From NCBI GenBank assembly GCA_937891015.1, contig CALAPY010000029.1, positions 1 to 44,415 of the forward strand: DNA of 44,415 bases, written 5' to 3'. Position 1 is the stretch's first letter. Each line of letters starts with the position of its first letter. Source of the stretch: UBA2108 sp002713215 (lineage in GTDB: Bacteria > Bacteroidota > Bacteroidia > Flavobacteriales_G > Salibacteraceae). A program made the translations under genes and the position numbers. The notes under the pieces are model-generated. The model did not search any database. It was not told the DNA's origin and was given only the letters and a program-made list of their open reading frames with translations. Positions 11,301-18,939 of the stretch are shown here, piece after piece.

Positions 11301-14300
11301 TTCCACCATTCTATAAAAGGCATGATTGGACAACAACAACTGGCGCAAGCGGTCGCTAACGTTTTCACCGTCGTTACTCGCAGTAACCAGCCCATCCAAT
11401 TCTTCTACTGAAATCTGAAGCAAGTATGCACAGTAGTATTTAACCTTTTCCAGTTCATTAGGTGTTCCTGGCACGGTAACCGATTGCCAGTTTTCTACAG
11501 CAACTTTTCGGGTTTTAAACAGATCGTAGACCCTATAGGTAGATGAAGCTGAGCTATCCGAAATGTTATTTATGTAGCGCAGGTTTATGTTATCCGGGTC
11601 AATGGCCAGGTTGCTTTGCCTGGAACCAATGGCATTTACCCATTTCATTCTCAACTCCGGCGTGGTTACCCAGGGTTTTATACCCACCTGAGCCACCTTC
11701 CATCGCATAACCAATCCATCGAGTAAGGTAACCGTAGACACATCGAACTGACTCTGTTCATCCAATGTCCACAATGGAAAAATACTTTGTTGTTTATAAG
11801 AGGAAGTTAGCTGTTTCACAATAAAGCTTTTCTCTTCTTCGGTAAACAGGGCAACACTTTTCTTTTCCACCCATTTGTTTCGAAGTGCGGTTAGGGCCTC
11901 AAAATCTTCCCTGCTCAAAAACAATTCCTGGGTGATAAACTCTTCTGCGGCTATTCGGTCCGAAGCCTTAATCCCATATAGCCGGTTAGTAATGTCTTCA
12001 AAAAAGGCACTTACCGTATTGGGTATAAACTGCTTCCAAATGGACTTAATAAATTCATCGTACTCCAGGTCGAGAAACAAGCCTTCGAAAAAGGTCAAGT
12101 CGTAGTTGAATTCATCTATTCTGGAGAGCATAACACCGGTTGAATCTTCTCCGGCGTGCGATTGGAGAGGCTTTAGCAACAAAGGATATTCTCCATCAAT
12201 TAATGGACTCTCCGATTGGTTTTCAATAATATTATCTACGGTTAAAATTTTAGGTGCATAGGTTGAGATTTGGAATAACCGTGGATCGGGAAGCCTCTTT
12301 ATGTCTGAAAATTCCGATGTAGCCTGTAAGTCAATTAATAGCTCCAACTCTTCTTTTTCCCATGCCAAATAACTGGTTGCATTTGGGTTGGGGGTCTGAA
12401 TCAGTGCTTCTTTTATGCTGGACTCAACAATTAAACGAAAATCAACAAGTTCTTCCTCCGTGAGTGTTTCAGAATTTGCCGGATCGCTTAAGTAGGTCCT
12501 TAACTTTCCATACAGTTCTACGAACTTGAGGAAAGAGTCGTTTTGCATGTGTAATTTCGAAACCCAGGTAGTGCTGGACCCTCCACCAATTAATGTGTTG
12601 GCATCAACCAACAATTCAGCGTATAAGTCAGTTCCGGTCATGGATGAAAGATCCCAGGAGGTAAAATTGATATTTACAGTTGCGTTGTAATATACCGGAG
12701 TATATTGGAAGTTTGAAGCTGTAGAGATTACTGATAATCCTCCGGCCATAGAGTTATCTGAGGATCCAACTTTGTTGTCTAACAATGGACTTTCCATTAA
12801 TATGGGAAATACCATTTCGTAGGACGTGTTTGCAACGCTTGCCGGGGCTTCAATAATTCCTTCCACAAAAATTTCATTGGTGCTTAGTCCAGCTACTATC
12901 ATTTCTTGCAACAAGTCAGGGGTTCCATCTAACAAACGGACTTCATCACCGGCAAAAAGCTCGGTCATAAAACCGGTAGGTGGGCTGGTCAATACTAACC
13001 GTGATTGGTTTTGAGTGAAGTCAAGCACGTCCACTTCAACAGCTAAGACGTACTTTTCTGAGGTCAAAAGTGGGTTTCCAGGAACCGTGATTGTACTATT
13101 ATTGGACGCAAACGTTATTGAACTCGGAGTAGCAACAGATGTATCGTAATCATTTTGCTTATAAACCCTTAAGGTGAGGCTAAAACTTACTGATATGTAA
13201 TCGGTTAAGTCTCTGCCTGCAACAACAAAAGTAGCATTTGATGCAGCCACTACGTCAGGATCAATTATAATTTGAATTTTTTCAGGAGTACCTGTTTTTG
13301 GGTCATATTTAAGAATGTTGGCATCAGCTTCTGAAACCACTTCTTGTGCCCAAACCTTATTTGTTGAGTTATTGGCATCGGCATGAGTAGCTACCTTGCA
13401 CTCGGAAAACTCTCCTGAACCCAAATCCAGTAGCAAGCCATCTCCTTCTTCCAATAAAGTAGCCTCATCACTAAACTTTAGCCCTCCAGCATCAATAAAC
13501 AACTCGGAACCATTATCGGCTGATGAAACTGCGGTATTGGCCTTATAATAATGTAAGTTGCCTCCACCTTTGTTGGCGGTTACTGATGACTTATTGCCTT
13601 CAGTAGCCGGCTCTTTTTCCACAACAATATTGGTTAAATCATAGGCCGTCGGGTTAAAAGATGTATCGTCCAATTGGTAGAGGCTGGAAGAGTCAACTTC
13701 GTAAGTTCCATCGTTGTTTTCACTGCCTTCGATCCAAAATTCCTTGCCTAAAGTTAGTTCGGAAGATCGATTTCCGAAACAGGTGATTTCGTCCCCAGTT
13801 CTAATCAGGGAGTCCTTCATGTCATAACTTGCCCCGGTGCTGTATACGGGTGTTTTTACTTGGAAAGACAATATTGGATCAGTGTTCGCTGGAAAAGCAC
13901 CCGTAATGCTTGCCCATGTTTGACCCGGTAGGAGGGTTATGGCAATTTTTGATGAGGTTGACACCGTACCCTTGAGTAAAATTGATTTCGATTTATCGGC
14001 TGCAATTAATCGTACAAAACCGGTATTGAGCAAGTTAGCCACAGCATCATCAATCTCTATTACCTGAGAAGTATAAGCCTTTACCGTGCTACCCAATTCG
14101 AATATCATGTTTGCCGACCGATCAACAACTGTATCGGGAAGCGGAGTAGAAAGTTCTAGCCCCAATTTAGCCGTAGATGTCCAACTAAGCCCTCCGGAAA
14201 TTTCAAAATTCCCAGCATTAGTTGCTGAATCTTGAATGGAAAGAATAGTACCCTTAATCAATGATAGGGTGCTCGAATAAGCTATGCTCGTTTGAATTTT

Positions 14301-16427
14301 GTTGACGCCCTGAATAAACCCGGCCTTTGTATTCCAATCATCTTTTACATGAACTGAAGCTACTTCTCGCCATTTTTTTCGGTTTTCCCACAGTTTATAA
14401 ATATCGGTTTGAGTCAGTGTCTTGTATGGAGCTGTAAGCGATGCCGCATTAATGCTATAACGCACATCATCGGGGTTCACAAGATCAGGGTCTACGTAGT
14501 AACTGGAATCATCCAGGAAGTAGCCTGTCGGCGTATCCTGTTCGGTCCAATTGTCTTTGGTTTGGTCTTCTCTCCAGGTTAAATACTCGGCCTTGTCAGG
14601 GGCTACCAACGGGTTTTGACTGTCTTTAGCCAGTCCAAAAATGTCCTGAAGTTTGTTTTCTAAATTTGTCAGCCCGGTCAGGTACCCGGAAGTTGTGGGA
14701 TCAATATCTTCAAAAACCTCAAAATCAAAATACAAGGTCTCTACGGTATTAACCGAATCGTAAACGGGTACAATTCCAATTCTTTTCGATATTTCCTGTT
14801 GTTGGTCGGAGTTGCCCTGGGCTGAGAAAATTTCGTAGTAAGACGTGCCTATGTATTCGAGTAGGAATTTATAAGTAAGCTCTAAATACTGCTTCTTTTG
14901 AAGCCTGAAATTTCTGGTGTCACAATCCGAACGGGTAGCGTTATTGTCGTAACAATACAAAACTTCCATCTGTACCCGGAAAGAACATATTTTTTTCTCC
15001 GAATTATCGCAGGAAACAGGCAACGTGCTCAACGGTTGACACAGATAACTGGTGTAATCTGTAATGTCTGTCTCAACATATTCAGAAGCTACATCCTTAA
15101 GCACATTTTCTTCTGCGTAGGAAATTAATGACCCCAGGTAGCTCAACGGACTTACCGCCGACGTACAGTCTTTGCATTCGCATTCCAGCGGGTCACTGCT
15201 TCCAAATACGGTTTCTGCAATGCCATTTCCCTTGGGGTATACCTTATCGGTTGCCGCATCGGTAAGCAAATTGGAGCTCAACTGCACCTGTCTTTCACTA
15301 AGCGCGTACATAGCCGCCAATTGAAAGTCTGATGGGGGCGAGCTAAGTCCTTCACCATGGACGTACTTAACAAACGTACTCGGACTGAAGGTCTCTAACA
15401 GATCTTTAGGAGACTCAATTTGTTGATCGGTATAAAGATGATCATTGAAGTCAACCACCTCCGTTTCGTTTCCACCTTCCGGAAAAAATACCAAGTTAAG
15501 TCTGGCCTGCGCAAGAACCCTCAATACATTACCTTTATTATCAGGATTTTCTGTCGATAGCTCATCATAACCTACCATATTATCTGTACCGCCAATTTTT
15601 CGAAGCGCTCTTAACGACTCAAGTGAATTCTCGTTGGTGAGAAAGTTATTCAATTGGTCATTTACGGTAATTGATAACATCTCAAAAAGCCCTCCAGCTC
15701 CTAATAAATCTATATCCGGAATAACATTATCAACTTCTTTATCCAATTCGACAGCATCTACCAGAAGTGTCGTGGATACTTCTTGTCCGGATATGGTAAT
15801 GGCACTAAACGTTTGCGAAATTGCCGGAATAGATATTTCCAATTTCGCTTGTCCGGTAATCGCTTCCCAATTGTAAACTACCGCACCCCTAGAATTGGTT
15901 GTTAATTCTCCTAAATCCTCTAGCTCTACATCACCTGAGTCTAGAATTTTTCCATTGCAAACAATGTTGGAGACCACTTCATTATTGTCATCTCGCTGAA
16001 AACTAATGTCATAGATATAGGGGTCAGGCTCCGAGTTATTCAATAATATATCAATATCGAAACCGATATCCATGTCGTTGGAACTCGCCAAGAAATAAAA
16101 TGTATTTGGGGCAACATAATTTCCGCTCCCGGTAATATCTATTTCTTCTTCATTGATATAATATCTTGCCTCTATATAATTGTAGGTAACAGTTGGGTTT
16201 TCCTTATCAACATCAATAAAAACATCATCGGCAACTTGTAAAGAGCCAGCACCATCTTTGTCGATATAAATATTATCTATATACTTACTGTAATCATAGT
16301 CTCCCGGGCTCTCTGGACCGTCGGTATTATCAGGGTAAGCAACAAACCAAATTTCGCAATAACCTGAAAAATCGTAGGTCTCTAAATTGTCTGCCGTGTT
16401 GGCAATTTGAACGTTAATCGTTTTCAT
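5358..16427 (-). CDS. TcA-like subunit of an ABC (Tc) toxin, unusually long (3689 aa)
   Basis: The frame is open from a TTG at 16463, but the ATG at 16427 (MKTINVQIANTADN) is the likelier start. Order: an N-terminal beta-rich domain (about 1-250); the VRP1/TcA alpha-helical region opened by a CECKDC...SPLSYLGSL motif near residue 415; a beta-rich insertion (about 715-1265); resumed helical shell; a neuraminidase-like region (about 1990-2180); the DPMDPHNIA motif (about 2645); FKIRNCMNIAGM (about 2963); LASLEKKDAETYTLL and a long helical region (about 3040-3330) matching the TcA pore/channel; and a C-terminal TcB-binding domain with FDRDFPGQYMRII. Known role: a pentamer forms a syringe-like pore and receives the TcB-TcC cocoon. 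Typical TcA proteins have about 2500 residues, so about 1200 are extra. There is no signal peptide. It is the first gene of the toxin cluster. Confidence 0.93.
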   Translation of the reverse strand: MKTINVQIANTADNLETYDFSGYCEIWFVAYPDNTDGPESPGDYDYSKYIDNIYIDKDGAGSLQVADDVFIDVDKENPTVTYNYIEARYYINEEEIDITGSGNYVAPNTFYFLASSNDMDIGFDIDILLNNSEPDPYIYDISFQRDDNNEVVSNIVCNGKILDSGDVELEDLGELTTNSRGAVVYNWEAITGQAKLEISIPAISQTFSAITISGQEVSTTLLVDAVELDKEVDNVIPDIDLLGAGGLFEMLSITVNDQLNNFLTNENSLESLRALRKIGGTDNMVGYDELSTENPDNKGNVLRVLAQARLNLVFFPEGGNETEVVDFNDHLYTDQQIESPKDLLETFSPSTFVKYVHGEGLSSPPSDFQLAAMYALSERQVQLSSNLLTDAATDKVYPKGNGIAETVFGSSDPLECECKDCTSAVSPLSYLGSLISYAEENVLKDVASEYVETDITDYTSYLCQPLSTLPVSCDNSEKKICSFRVQMEVLYCYDNNATRSDCDTRNFRLQKKQYLELTYKFLLEYIGTSYYEIFSAQGNSDQQQEISKRIGIVPVYDSVNTVETLYFDFEVFEDIDPTTSGYLTGLTNLENKLQDIFGLAKDSQNPLVAPDKAEYLTWREDQTKDNWTEQDTPTGYFLDDSSYYVDPDLVNPDDVRYSINAASLTAPYKTLTQTDIYKLWENRKKWREVASVHVKDDWNTKAGFIQGVNKIQTSIAYSSTLSLIKGTILSIQDSATNAGNFEISGGLSWTSTAKLGLELSTPLPDTVVDRSANMIFELGSTVKAYTSQVIEIDDAVANLLNTGFVRLIAADKSKSILLKGTVSTSSKIAITLLPGQTWASITGAFPANTDPILSFQVKTPVYSTGASYDMKDSLIRTGDEITCFGNRSSELTLGKEFWIEGSENNDGTYEVDSSSLYQLDDTSFNPTAYDLTNIVVEKEPATEGNKSSVTANKGGGNLHYYKANTAVSSADNGSELFIDAGGLKFSDEATLLEEGDGLLLDLGSGEFSECKVATHADANNSTNKVWAQEVVSEADANILKYDPKTGTPEKIQIIIDPDVVAASNATFVVAGRDLTDYISVSFSLTLRVYKQNDYDTSVATPSSITFASNNSTITVPGNPLLTSEKYVLAVEVDVLDFTQNQSRLVLTSPPTGFMTELFAGDEVRLLDGTPDLLQEMIVAGLSTNEIFVEGIIEAPASVANTSYEMVFPILMESPLLDNKVGSSDNSMAGGLSVISTASNFQYTPVYYNATVNINFTSWDLSSMTGTDLYAELLVDANTLIGGGSSTTWVSKLHMQNDSFLKFVELYGKLRTYLSDPANSETLTEEELVDFRLIVESSIKEALIQTPNPNATSYLAWEKEELELLIDLQATSEFSDIKRLPDPRLFQISTYAPKILTVDNIIENQSESPLIDGEYPLLLKPLQSHAGEDSTGVMLSRIDEFNYDLTFFEGLFLDLEYDEFIKSIWKQFIPNTVSAFFEDITNRLYGIKASDRIAAEEFITQELFLSREDFEALTALRNKWVEKKSVALFTEEEKSFIVKQLTSSYKQQSIFPLWTLDEQSQFDVSTVTLLDGLVMRWKVAQVGIKPWVTTPELRMKWVNAIGSRQSNLAIDPDNINLRYINNISDSSASSTYRVYDLFKTRKVAVENWQSVTVPGTPNELEKVKYYCAYLLQISVEELDGLVTASNDGENVSDRLRQLLLSNHAFYRMVEIVELATATPTTAIPDEVEKELFSLLVQVKKERTYCEWKDIEVYDTGSNAPITIGPEFFKEPNLALTFDDNNYANSNFKWRFNQKTHQKWQRRFKGRKLSWEAIEENQEVMLMEADNHHMMLLRDAYIDYIGTNDTLEENAQEMSDRLLLDFEQQCCAKTTRVSTAITAMQNFFYVLNNETGNPANATYDLQAPYFDKEWKWLGTYGSFRSAMFVYLFPENLLHPSLRREQSSKFKEINNRMNQGGRFTPETACGLASEYADYLKDITNLYPACSANSLVLQQKGKCDDKQQAGMQKTAFSFALGGNSKLVYCSQIEYSKKDSTNINWVGLNAFKSGKVVRVVGASNFKNTKNERHLYLFAIVREEVESELAFIRYNLDTNYWDEEYTILEMPGDQKWYWNSLQVLQRHGEKRNPMILFSMEGENGSVGGVYGNQLNDDGDDWKFEDPVALTTASAGKDLWLEGAIEIGEVSSASYQTSMALIYGNINAGNIVIQPFIYAPESTHFGHFMSMRPGKFYGLRYNSTEGYELAPMVLDVDSNANIYTDWCPSTYKGSYSDNSSSFEFTVMFRPSSSTVNQQIKVSLANETEAVNNINFTALQDLFFLYFNMDLNHPMMHSIVSKRDISIASFFGLAEQGYIKRARIVEIKQLVFSISSFLKPKYIKKRVVEIDPSEHKNHAEYEKAMNFDFFNGLRKYWLPTENETPQFSTWYFIAGYFKSFFSLGNQTTGLVSSPSSGISGRPGLHQVFAFPCWPSGIIIKQVAWLISGEKKLSVSSYDTSYVKQVYPNAFLEATADQFSIVDRINGPNIEFYENNELGKYSELKQWGLRSYYNGNIPITSNKNSADFQHQRVQVQSMMDSNKNSPSLSNYMAEAYYFLPMLLALKLHENGYFEEALAWYRSVYDYQWKTPAERKIYYGLVLEEFTKKNYSLAADWLLDPMDPHNIAMTRTEAYTSYTITSIVKCLLDWADQQFTIDTVETISLATKYYEEAEVLMSNSLFTPNTDPCACGDGETDLWREVRCMDNLEYLIHYRKEITELGYLLNQVTSCTARDTLISDAKTDYLKDKTTTQEIIEGLAEFQEEIDTVIDGQTPPAIPTYAGLLSSAKEDTATYFDHLYAVDNYDYLAETTSKKVYDDCVAVFEQVTGYEKDSLVDNSTALDFLEYPYDDPSDPAYTWTQGEEFLPDLRKEGAEKADGFALTNLAYINYPLSSTRTGYDYQANFAPRTVSFQFCVPLNPVYEAHTLRAQANLFKIRNCMNIAGMKRELDPYAAPTDSKTGLPSIGSGGRLVVAGQLAQRPTQYRYRVLIARAKELTQVAQQLESVYLASLEKKDAETYTLLKAKQDLKLSKEGVKLSDYKLRVSESEVDLAEIQRSRYELQVSELDAMINSALTQSEQALINAYVTLAGANTDLIRTQLNQTRALASAGIATGTSNAVIAATSQDYAGAAQYSANATAAAVSLGFANVISNHQLRIVGIQQEVSRYSLMASVENRKRDWRFQMVLAQKDIEIASQQITVAQNRVKVSSQEKKMAELTQQFAEDTLDFLKNKFTNAELYSWMSKVLANAYSNVLAQATATAKMAEQQISFERQNVPPVALSDDYWEAPSMSVSLENLGGPDRRGLTGSYRLMQDLIQLDQWAFASDERKLEVTKSFSLAQKYPMEFEIFKQTGELVFDTTLEQFDRDFPGQYMRIIRKVTVNVVALTPPVEGVKATLTHAGNSKVVVKGDIYQEATLRRQPEMIAFSNPQNATGMLELQPLNPEMFNPFEGNGVVGMWQLEMDKESNMLDYSTIADVIIKIDYTALHNFDYETEVRRNMDPAYHGERLYSFRNEFADQFYELANASESSTPFKVNINTSAYDFPMNLNDISISGLRVMFTGRAEVLRSQTVKPFKMQYVDQLGTDSNEVDVSLNKELFAGTIGGGGAGMLKIVEGGPTVNGTWTFDFNPLKAQLKGNRLQEMFNNGDIDDILFVVDFTGSINK

Positions 16428-16479
16428 GTCGTTTATTGATATAAGAATTGAAAAAGGCGACAAGAATTGGGAGACTAAA

Positions 16480-16500
16480 TGTCGGTCAAACCCTGTCGGT
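16480..16500 (-). promoter_or_regulatory. Perfect direct repeat ACCGACA-N7-ACCGACA upstream of tcA (candidate operator)
   Basis: On the minus strand the heptamer ACCGACA occurs twice, separated by 7 nt (plus strand TGTCGGT at 16480-16486 and 16494-16500). It lies 53-73 bp ahead of the preferred tcA ATG, where an activator would bind. Two exact copies this close are unlikely by chance in AT-rich DNA. The neighbouring LuxR-type regulator is the obvious candidate to bind it, but that is inference only. Confidence 0.4.
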
Positions 16501-16649
16501 TAATTATGCTTGGCTAAAGCTAAGGGGAGTTTTTGAGTCTTACAATAAGGTAAACCCTATAAATAAAAAACTAAGGTTTTCCCCGTATTTTTTAAGCCAC
16601 TGCTTAATAAATTCATAAACGCAAATTGGTTCCTGAATCGTATCTATCA

Positions 16650-16679
16650 CAAGGGTTTTTTATCATTAATTAACCCTTG
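16650..16679. repeat. Inverted repeat CAAGGGTT / AACCCTTG, possible weak terminator
   Basis: Perfect 8-bp arms at 16650-16657 and 16672-16679 with a 14-nt AT-rich loop, about 210 bp downstream of the response-regulator stop. There is no run of T after the hairpin on the minus strand, so a terminator role is doubtful; an operator is equally possible. Confidence 0.3.
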
Positions 16680-16890
16680 AAATGGAAATTCAAATTAGTT
16701 AAAAGTAACTAGGGAAAAACCGGGTTTTTTGCGTTGCCTAATGTTAAAATGGGTGTTAAAATTCTTTAATGCAAAACAAGCGATGGATTATCTTTTGGGA
16801 TGTGGATGATAAAATGAAATAGAAAAGAAAAGTTTGGAAATTTTAGGCGCCAAGTAAAGGTTGGTTAAGTACCTAAAAATGAACCCTTAA

Positions 16891-17550
16891 CTAATCGAGG
16901 CCTACAATGTTGTTTTTAATGGCGTACTTGACTATTCCAGTGGAGGATTTTACCCCGGCCTTTCGAAATATGTTTCGTTTAATAGCCTCAATGGTTCCCT
17001 TGCTTCGACATACAATATCCGCTATCTGAGAATTGGTCATTTCTTTATATACCAACTCAATAACGCTTATTTCGAGGTCGGTAAATTCGGCGTTGGTGGA
17101 ATGTTTGTCATAACGTTTTCTTTTGTTGAGGTTTCTGGCCAGGGTAGTTGAAATGCGCTCGTTGTAATAATATCCGGTTTTGTGAACTCCCCTTATGGCA
17201 CGTTCGAGTTCTTCGTGCGATGTGTTTTTATCGAGGTAGGAAGAAGCTCCGCTCTTAAGCATATTAATAATTACTTCTTCACTGGTGTGCATGGTTAAAA
17301 TAATGAGCCTAATCTCGGGGTAGTTGGCTTTTAAGAATTTGGTTACCTCAAAGCCATTCATGCCTGGCATTTCCAGATCAAGAATTAGAATGTGTGGCTT
17401 AATTTTTCTCTTTTCGAGCTCCCTCAATAGCAAAACTCCGTCGGACACCTCAAAAATGATTTTAATGTCATTGGAATCTTTAAGCAATTCTCTAATTCCT
17501 TCTCTTATTAGGTTGTGGTCGTCAACTACTCCTATGTTAATTGTTTTCAT
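16891..17550 (-). CDS. LuxR/NarL-type response regulator
   Basis: 219 aa. The receiver domain (about 3-120) has the acidic pair D10/D11, phospho-acceptor D58 in LILDLEMPGMNG, T86 and K108. A linker leads to a C-terminal LuxR helix-turn-helix (about 150-215: FTDLEISVIELVYKEMTNSQIADIV...TIEAIKRNIFRKAGV). Role: DNA-binding output of a two-component system, phosphorylated by the kinase encoded just upstream. The ATG at 17550 lies inside the kinase gene (14-bp overlap), which argues for translational coupling. The next gene downstream is the giant tcA, 463 bp away and on the same strand. Control of the Tc toxin is an attractive inference from position, not something the protein itself shows. Confidence 0.93.
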   Translation of the reverse strand: MKTINIGVVDDHNLIREGIRELLKDSNDIKIIFEVSDGVLLLRELEKRKIKPHILILDLEMPGMNGFEVTKFLKANYPEIRLIILTMHTSEEVIINMLKSGASSYLDKNTSHEELERAIRGVHKTGYYYNERISTTLARNLNKRKRYDKHSTNAEFTDLEISVIELVYKEMTNSQIADIVCRSKGTIEAIKRNIFRKAGVKSSTGIVKYAIKNNIVGLD

Positions 17551-18334
17551 AGAACTGATTTTTTGGAAAGGTAAATGTTATTTCAAACCCGCCCCGATTA
17601 ATGTTAAGCAAATCAAATTGTCCTCCTAAGTACCCCACGTAAGATTCAATATTGATGAGTCCATTTCCTGGCTTATGGTCTTCTTCTATTCCTTTGCCGT
17701 TGTCGTAGTAGGTCATAAAAATATTGTCATCCTCTTCAGGTAGCATCATTATCTCAACGCTATCGGCACCGGAATGTTTTACCGCATTATGAAGTAATTC
17801 CTGGCAAATTCGATAAATGGCTTTGCCCGATTCTGTTGTTATAGGATCCAGGTCCATAATATCAATATTGAGCTTCATGTCGTGTGCTTCGTTAAACGAA
17901 GTTTCCAAATCGCGGAGGCCATTAAACAAGCCTAGTTTAAGTGCCGACGGCAAAAGCTGATGCGACATATCCCTCAATTCGTTTCTAACTTCGTTTACAA
18001 TCACAAGCTGCTTTTCGAATTTAGGGTTTTTCGCTGAAAAAACATCACTCCCTATTTTTCTTAATTGAGATTCGACATGCGAAAGCCTCATATTGATGTC
18101 GTCGTGAATAAAACGCGAAATGTCTTCTTTCTCTTCTTCCCTTGACTCTACGGATACTTTTATTCTAAGCTCGTTCTGTTTTCGAACGTGTTCTTCCTCG
18201 GCTTTTACCTTTTCTAATTCTTTTTCAAGAATTTTTTTACGACTGTAAATGGTAAAGAAAAGCACTGCACCAGACATTATCAGCATGATTAATATGCCAA
18301 TTGAGATCAATAATGTTAACGATTGCTCTTCCAA
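17537..18334 (-). CDS. Sensor histidine kinase of the NarX/HisKA_3 class with a single membrane anchor
   Basis: 265 aa. One N-terminal membrane segment (about 7-29) and a short coiled coil (about 33-60) precede the HisKA_3 dimerisation domain, with phospho-acceptor H77 in ISRFIHDDINMRLSHVESQL. The HATPase_c domain (about 165-262) has the N box CQELLHNAVKHSG and G box YYDNGKGIEED. There is no periplasmic or cytoplasmic sensing domain. The gene overlaps the membrane-protein gene upstream by 19 bp and the regulator downstream by 14 bp, so the separate 207-aa membrane protein may supply sensing. The start is uncertain: TTG at 18334 is the best available, since no ATG precedes the membrane segment and a stop lies shortly upstream. 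Confidence 0.9.
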   Translation of the reverse strand: MEEQSLTLLISIGILIMLIMSGAVLFFTIYSRKKILEKELEKVKAEEEHVRKQNELRIKVSVESREEEKEDISRFIHDDINMRLSHVESQLRKIGSDVFSAKNPKFEKQLVIVNEVRNELRDMSHQLLPSALKLGLFNGLRDLETSFNEAHDMKLNIDIMDLDPITTESGKAIYRICQELLHNAVKHSGADSVEIMMLPEEDDNIFMTYYDNGKGIEEDHKPGNGLINIESYVGYLGGQFDLLNINRGGFEITFTFPKNQFYENN

Positions 18335-18939
18335 ATCCTGATTACCCCCAATGATATTGTCAAATAGAACAAGATATTAAAAATCTCAACAAAAACCCAC
18401 AACCTATGCAATGCTTGGGGATAATTAACTTGTAAATAGCTAGAAAAAAGAAACAGAATTATTCTGCTGGATACATAAATTAGAAGGCCAGATGCAAACC
18501 AAAACGTGCCATCCTTTTCTATTTTATAGTTTACCGATAAGTTTGAATTTACCATATACAGTAGCTGATTATAAGAATAGTAAAGTAAAACAGCTGAGAC
18601 ATAAATAATCGTATAGATTGGAAATGTATTTATACCAATAAACAAAGCCTCAAACACCGAAATAACAATTGACAATAAAAAAAGGTAAATCGCAACAGTG
18701 CTTATTCTTGGCTTGTTTTGAATGAAAGCACTAACAAGAAGAAGTTCAATTGGAAAATAGAAGAAAAGAAGAAATAGGTTGTTAACTTCTGCAAGCATCA
18801 ATACATGCTGAACAATCGTATTCAGAAGTCCAACAATTAAGAATGCAAGTAAATACCTATTCGCCTCCCACACTCTTAACCAAACCATCAATAGTAATGG
18901 AAGGCATAAAATGTAAGAGGAAAAATAGGCCAGTGTCAC
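18316..18939 (-). CDS. Multi-span membrane protein, candidate sensory partner of the adjacent kinase
   Basis: 207 aa with about six to seven hydrophobic segments (near 5-20, 28-48, 53-72, 78-102, 106-125, 145-168 and 182-202). I recognise no family motif. It starts with GTG at 18939 in the overlap TAGTG with the preceding stop, and it ends inside the kinase gene, so all four genes of this operon are translationally chained. Because the kinase has only one membrane anchor and no sensor domain, inference assigns this protein the input role. A transporter-like or structural role cannot be excluded. Confidence 0.8.
   Translation of the reverse strand: MTLAYFSSYILCLPLLLMVWLRVWEANRYLLAFLIVGLLNTIVQHVLMLAEVNNLFLLFFYFPIELLLVSAFIQNKPRISTVAIYLFLLSIVISVFEALFIGINTFPIYTIIYVSAVLLYYSYNQLLYMVNSNLSVNYKIEKDGTFWFASGLLIYVSSRIILFLFSSYLQVNYPQALHRLWVFVEIFNILFYLTISLGVIRIWKSNR

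Larger units (their letters stand above)
16428..16890. other. 463-bp intergenic region upstream of tcA, probable toxin control region
   Basis: AT-rich, with no gene that I can support. It holds the 7-mer direct repeat at 16480-16500 (listed separately), two CTAAGG hexamers on the plus strand (16520-16525 and 16571-16576), and an 8-bp inverted repeat CAAGGGTT/AACCCTTG at 16650-16679 with a 14-nt loop. The heptamer AAACCCT occurs at 16488 and 16552, and its complement AGGGTTT at 16652. I found no perfect TAnnTTTG promoter reading towards tcA, so the promoter may be activator-dependent. The inverted repeat could end transcription of the upstream response-regulator gene, but it lacks a clear U-tract. 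Confidence 0.5.

Noticed and set aside
563..16463. Numerous nested open frames of 60-130 codons on either strand inside the Tc genes (for example 3809-4210 plus, 2560-2838 minus, 11040-11411 plus)
   Set aside because: They lie in other frames of clearly coding, conserved genes and show no recognisable domains or start context.
5358..16463. A type IX secretion sorting domain at the end of TcA
   Set aside because: The C-terminus is the TcB-binding domain, and no sorting-type signature or N-terminal signal peptide is present.
16428..16463. Upstream TTG start for TcA at 16463
   Set aside because: The ATG at 16427 gives a normal start; the 12 extra residues have no support.
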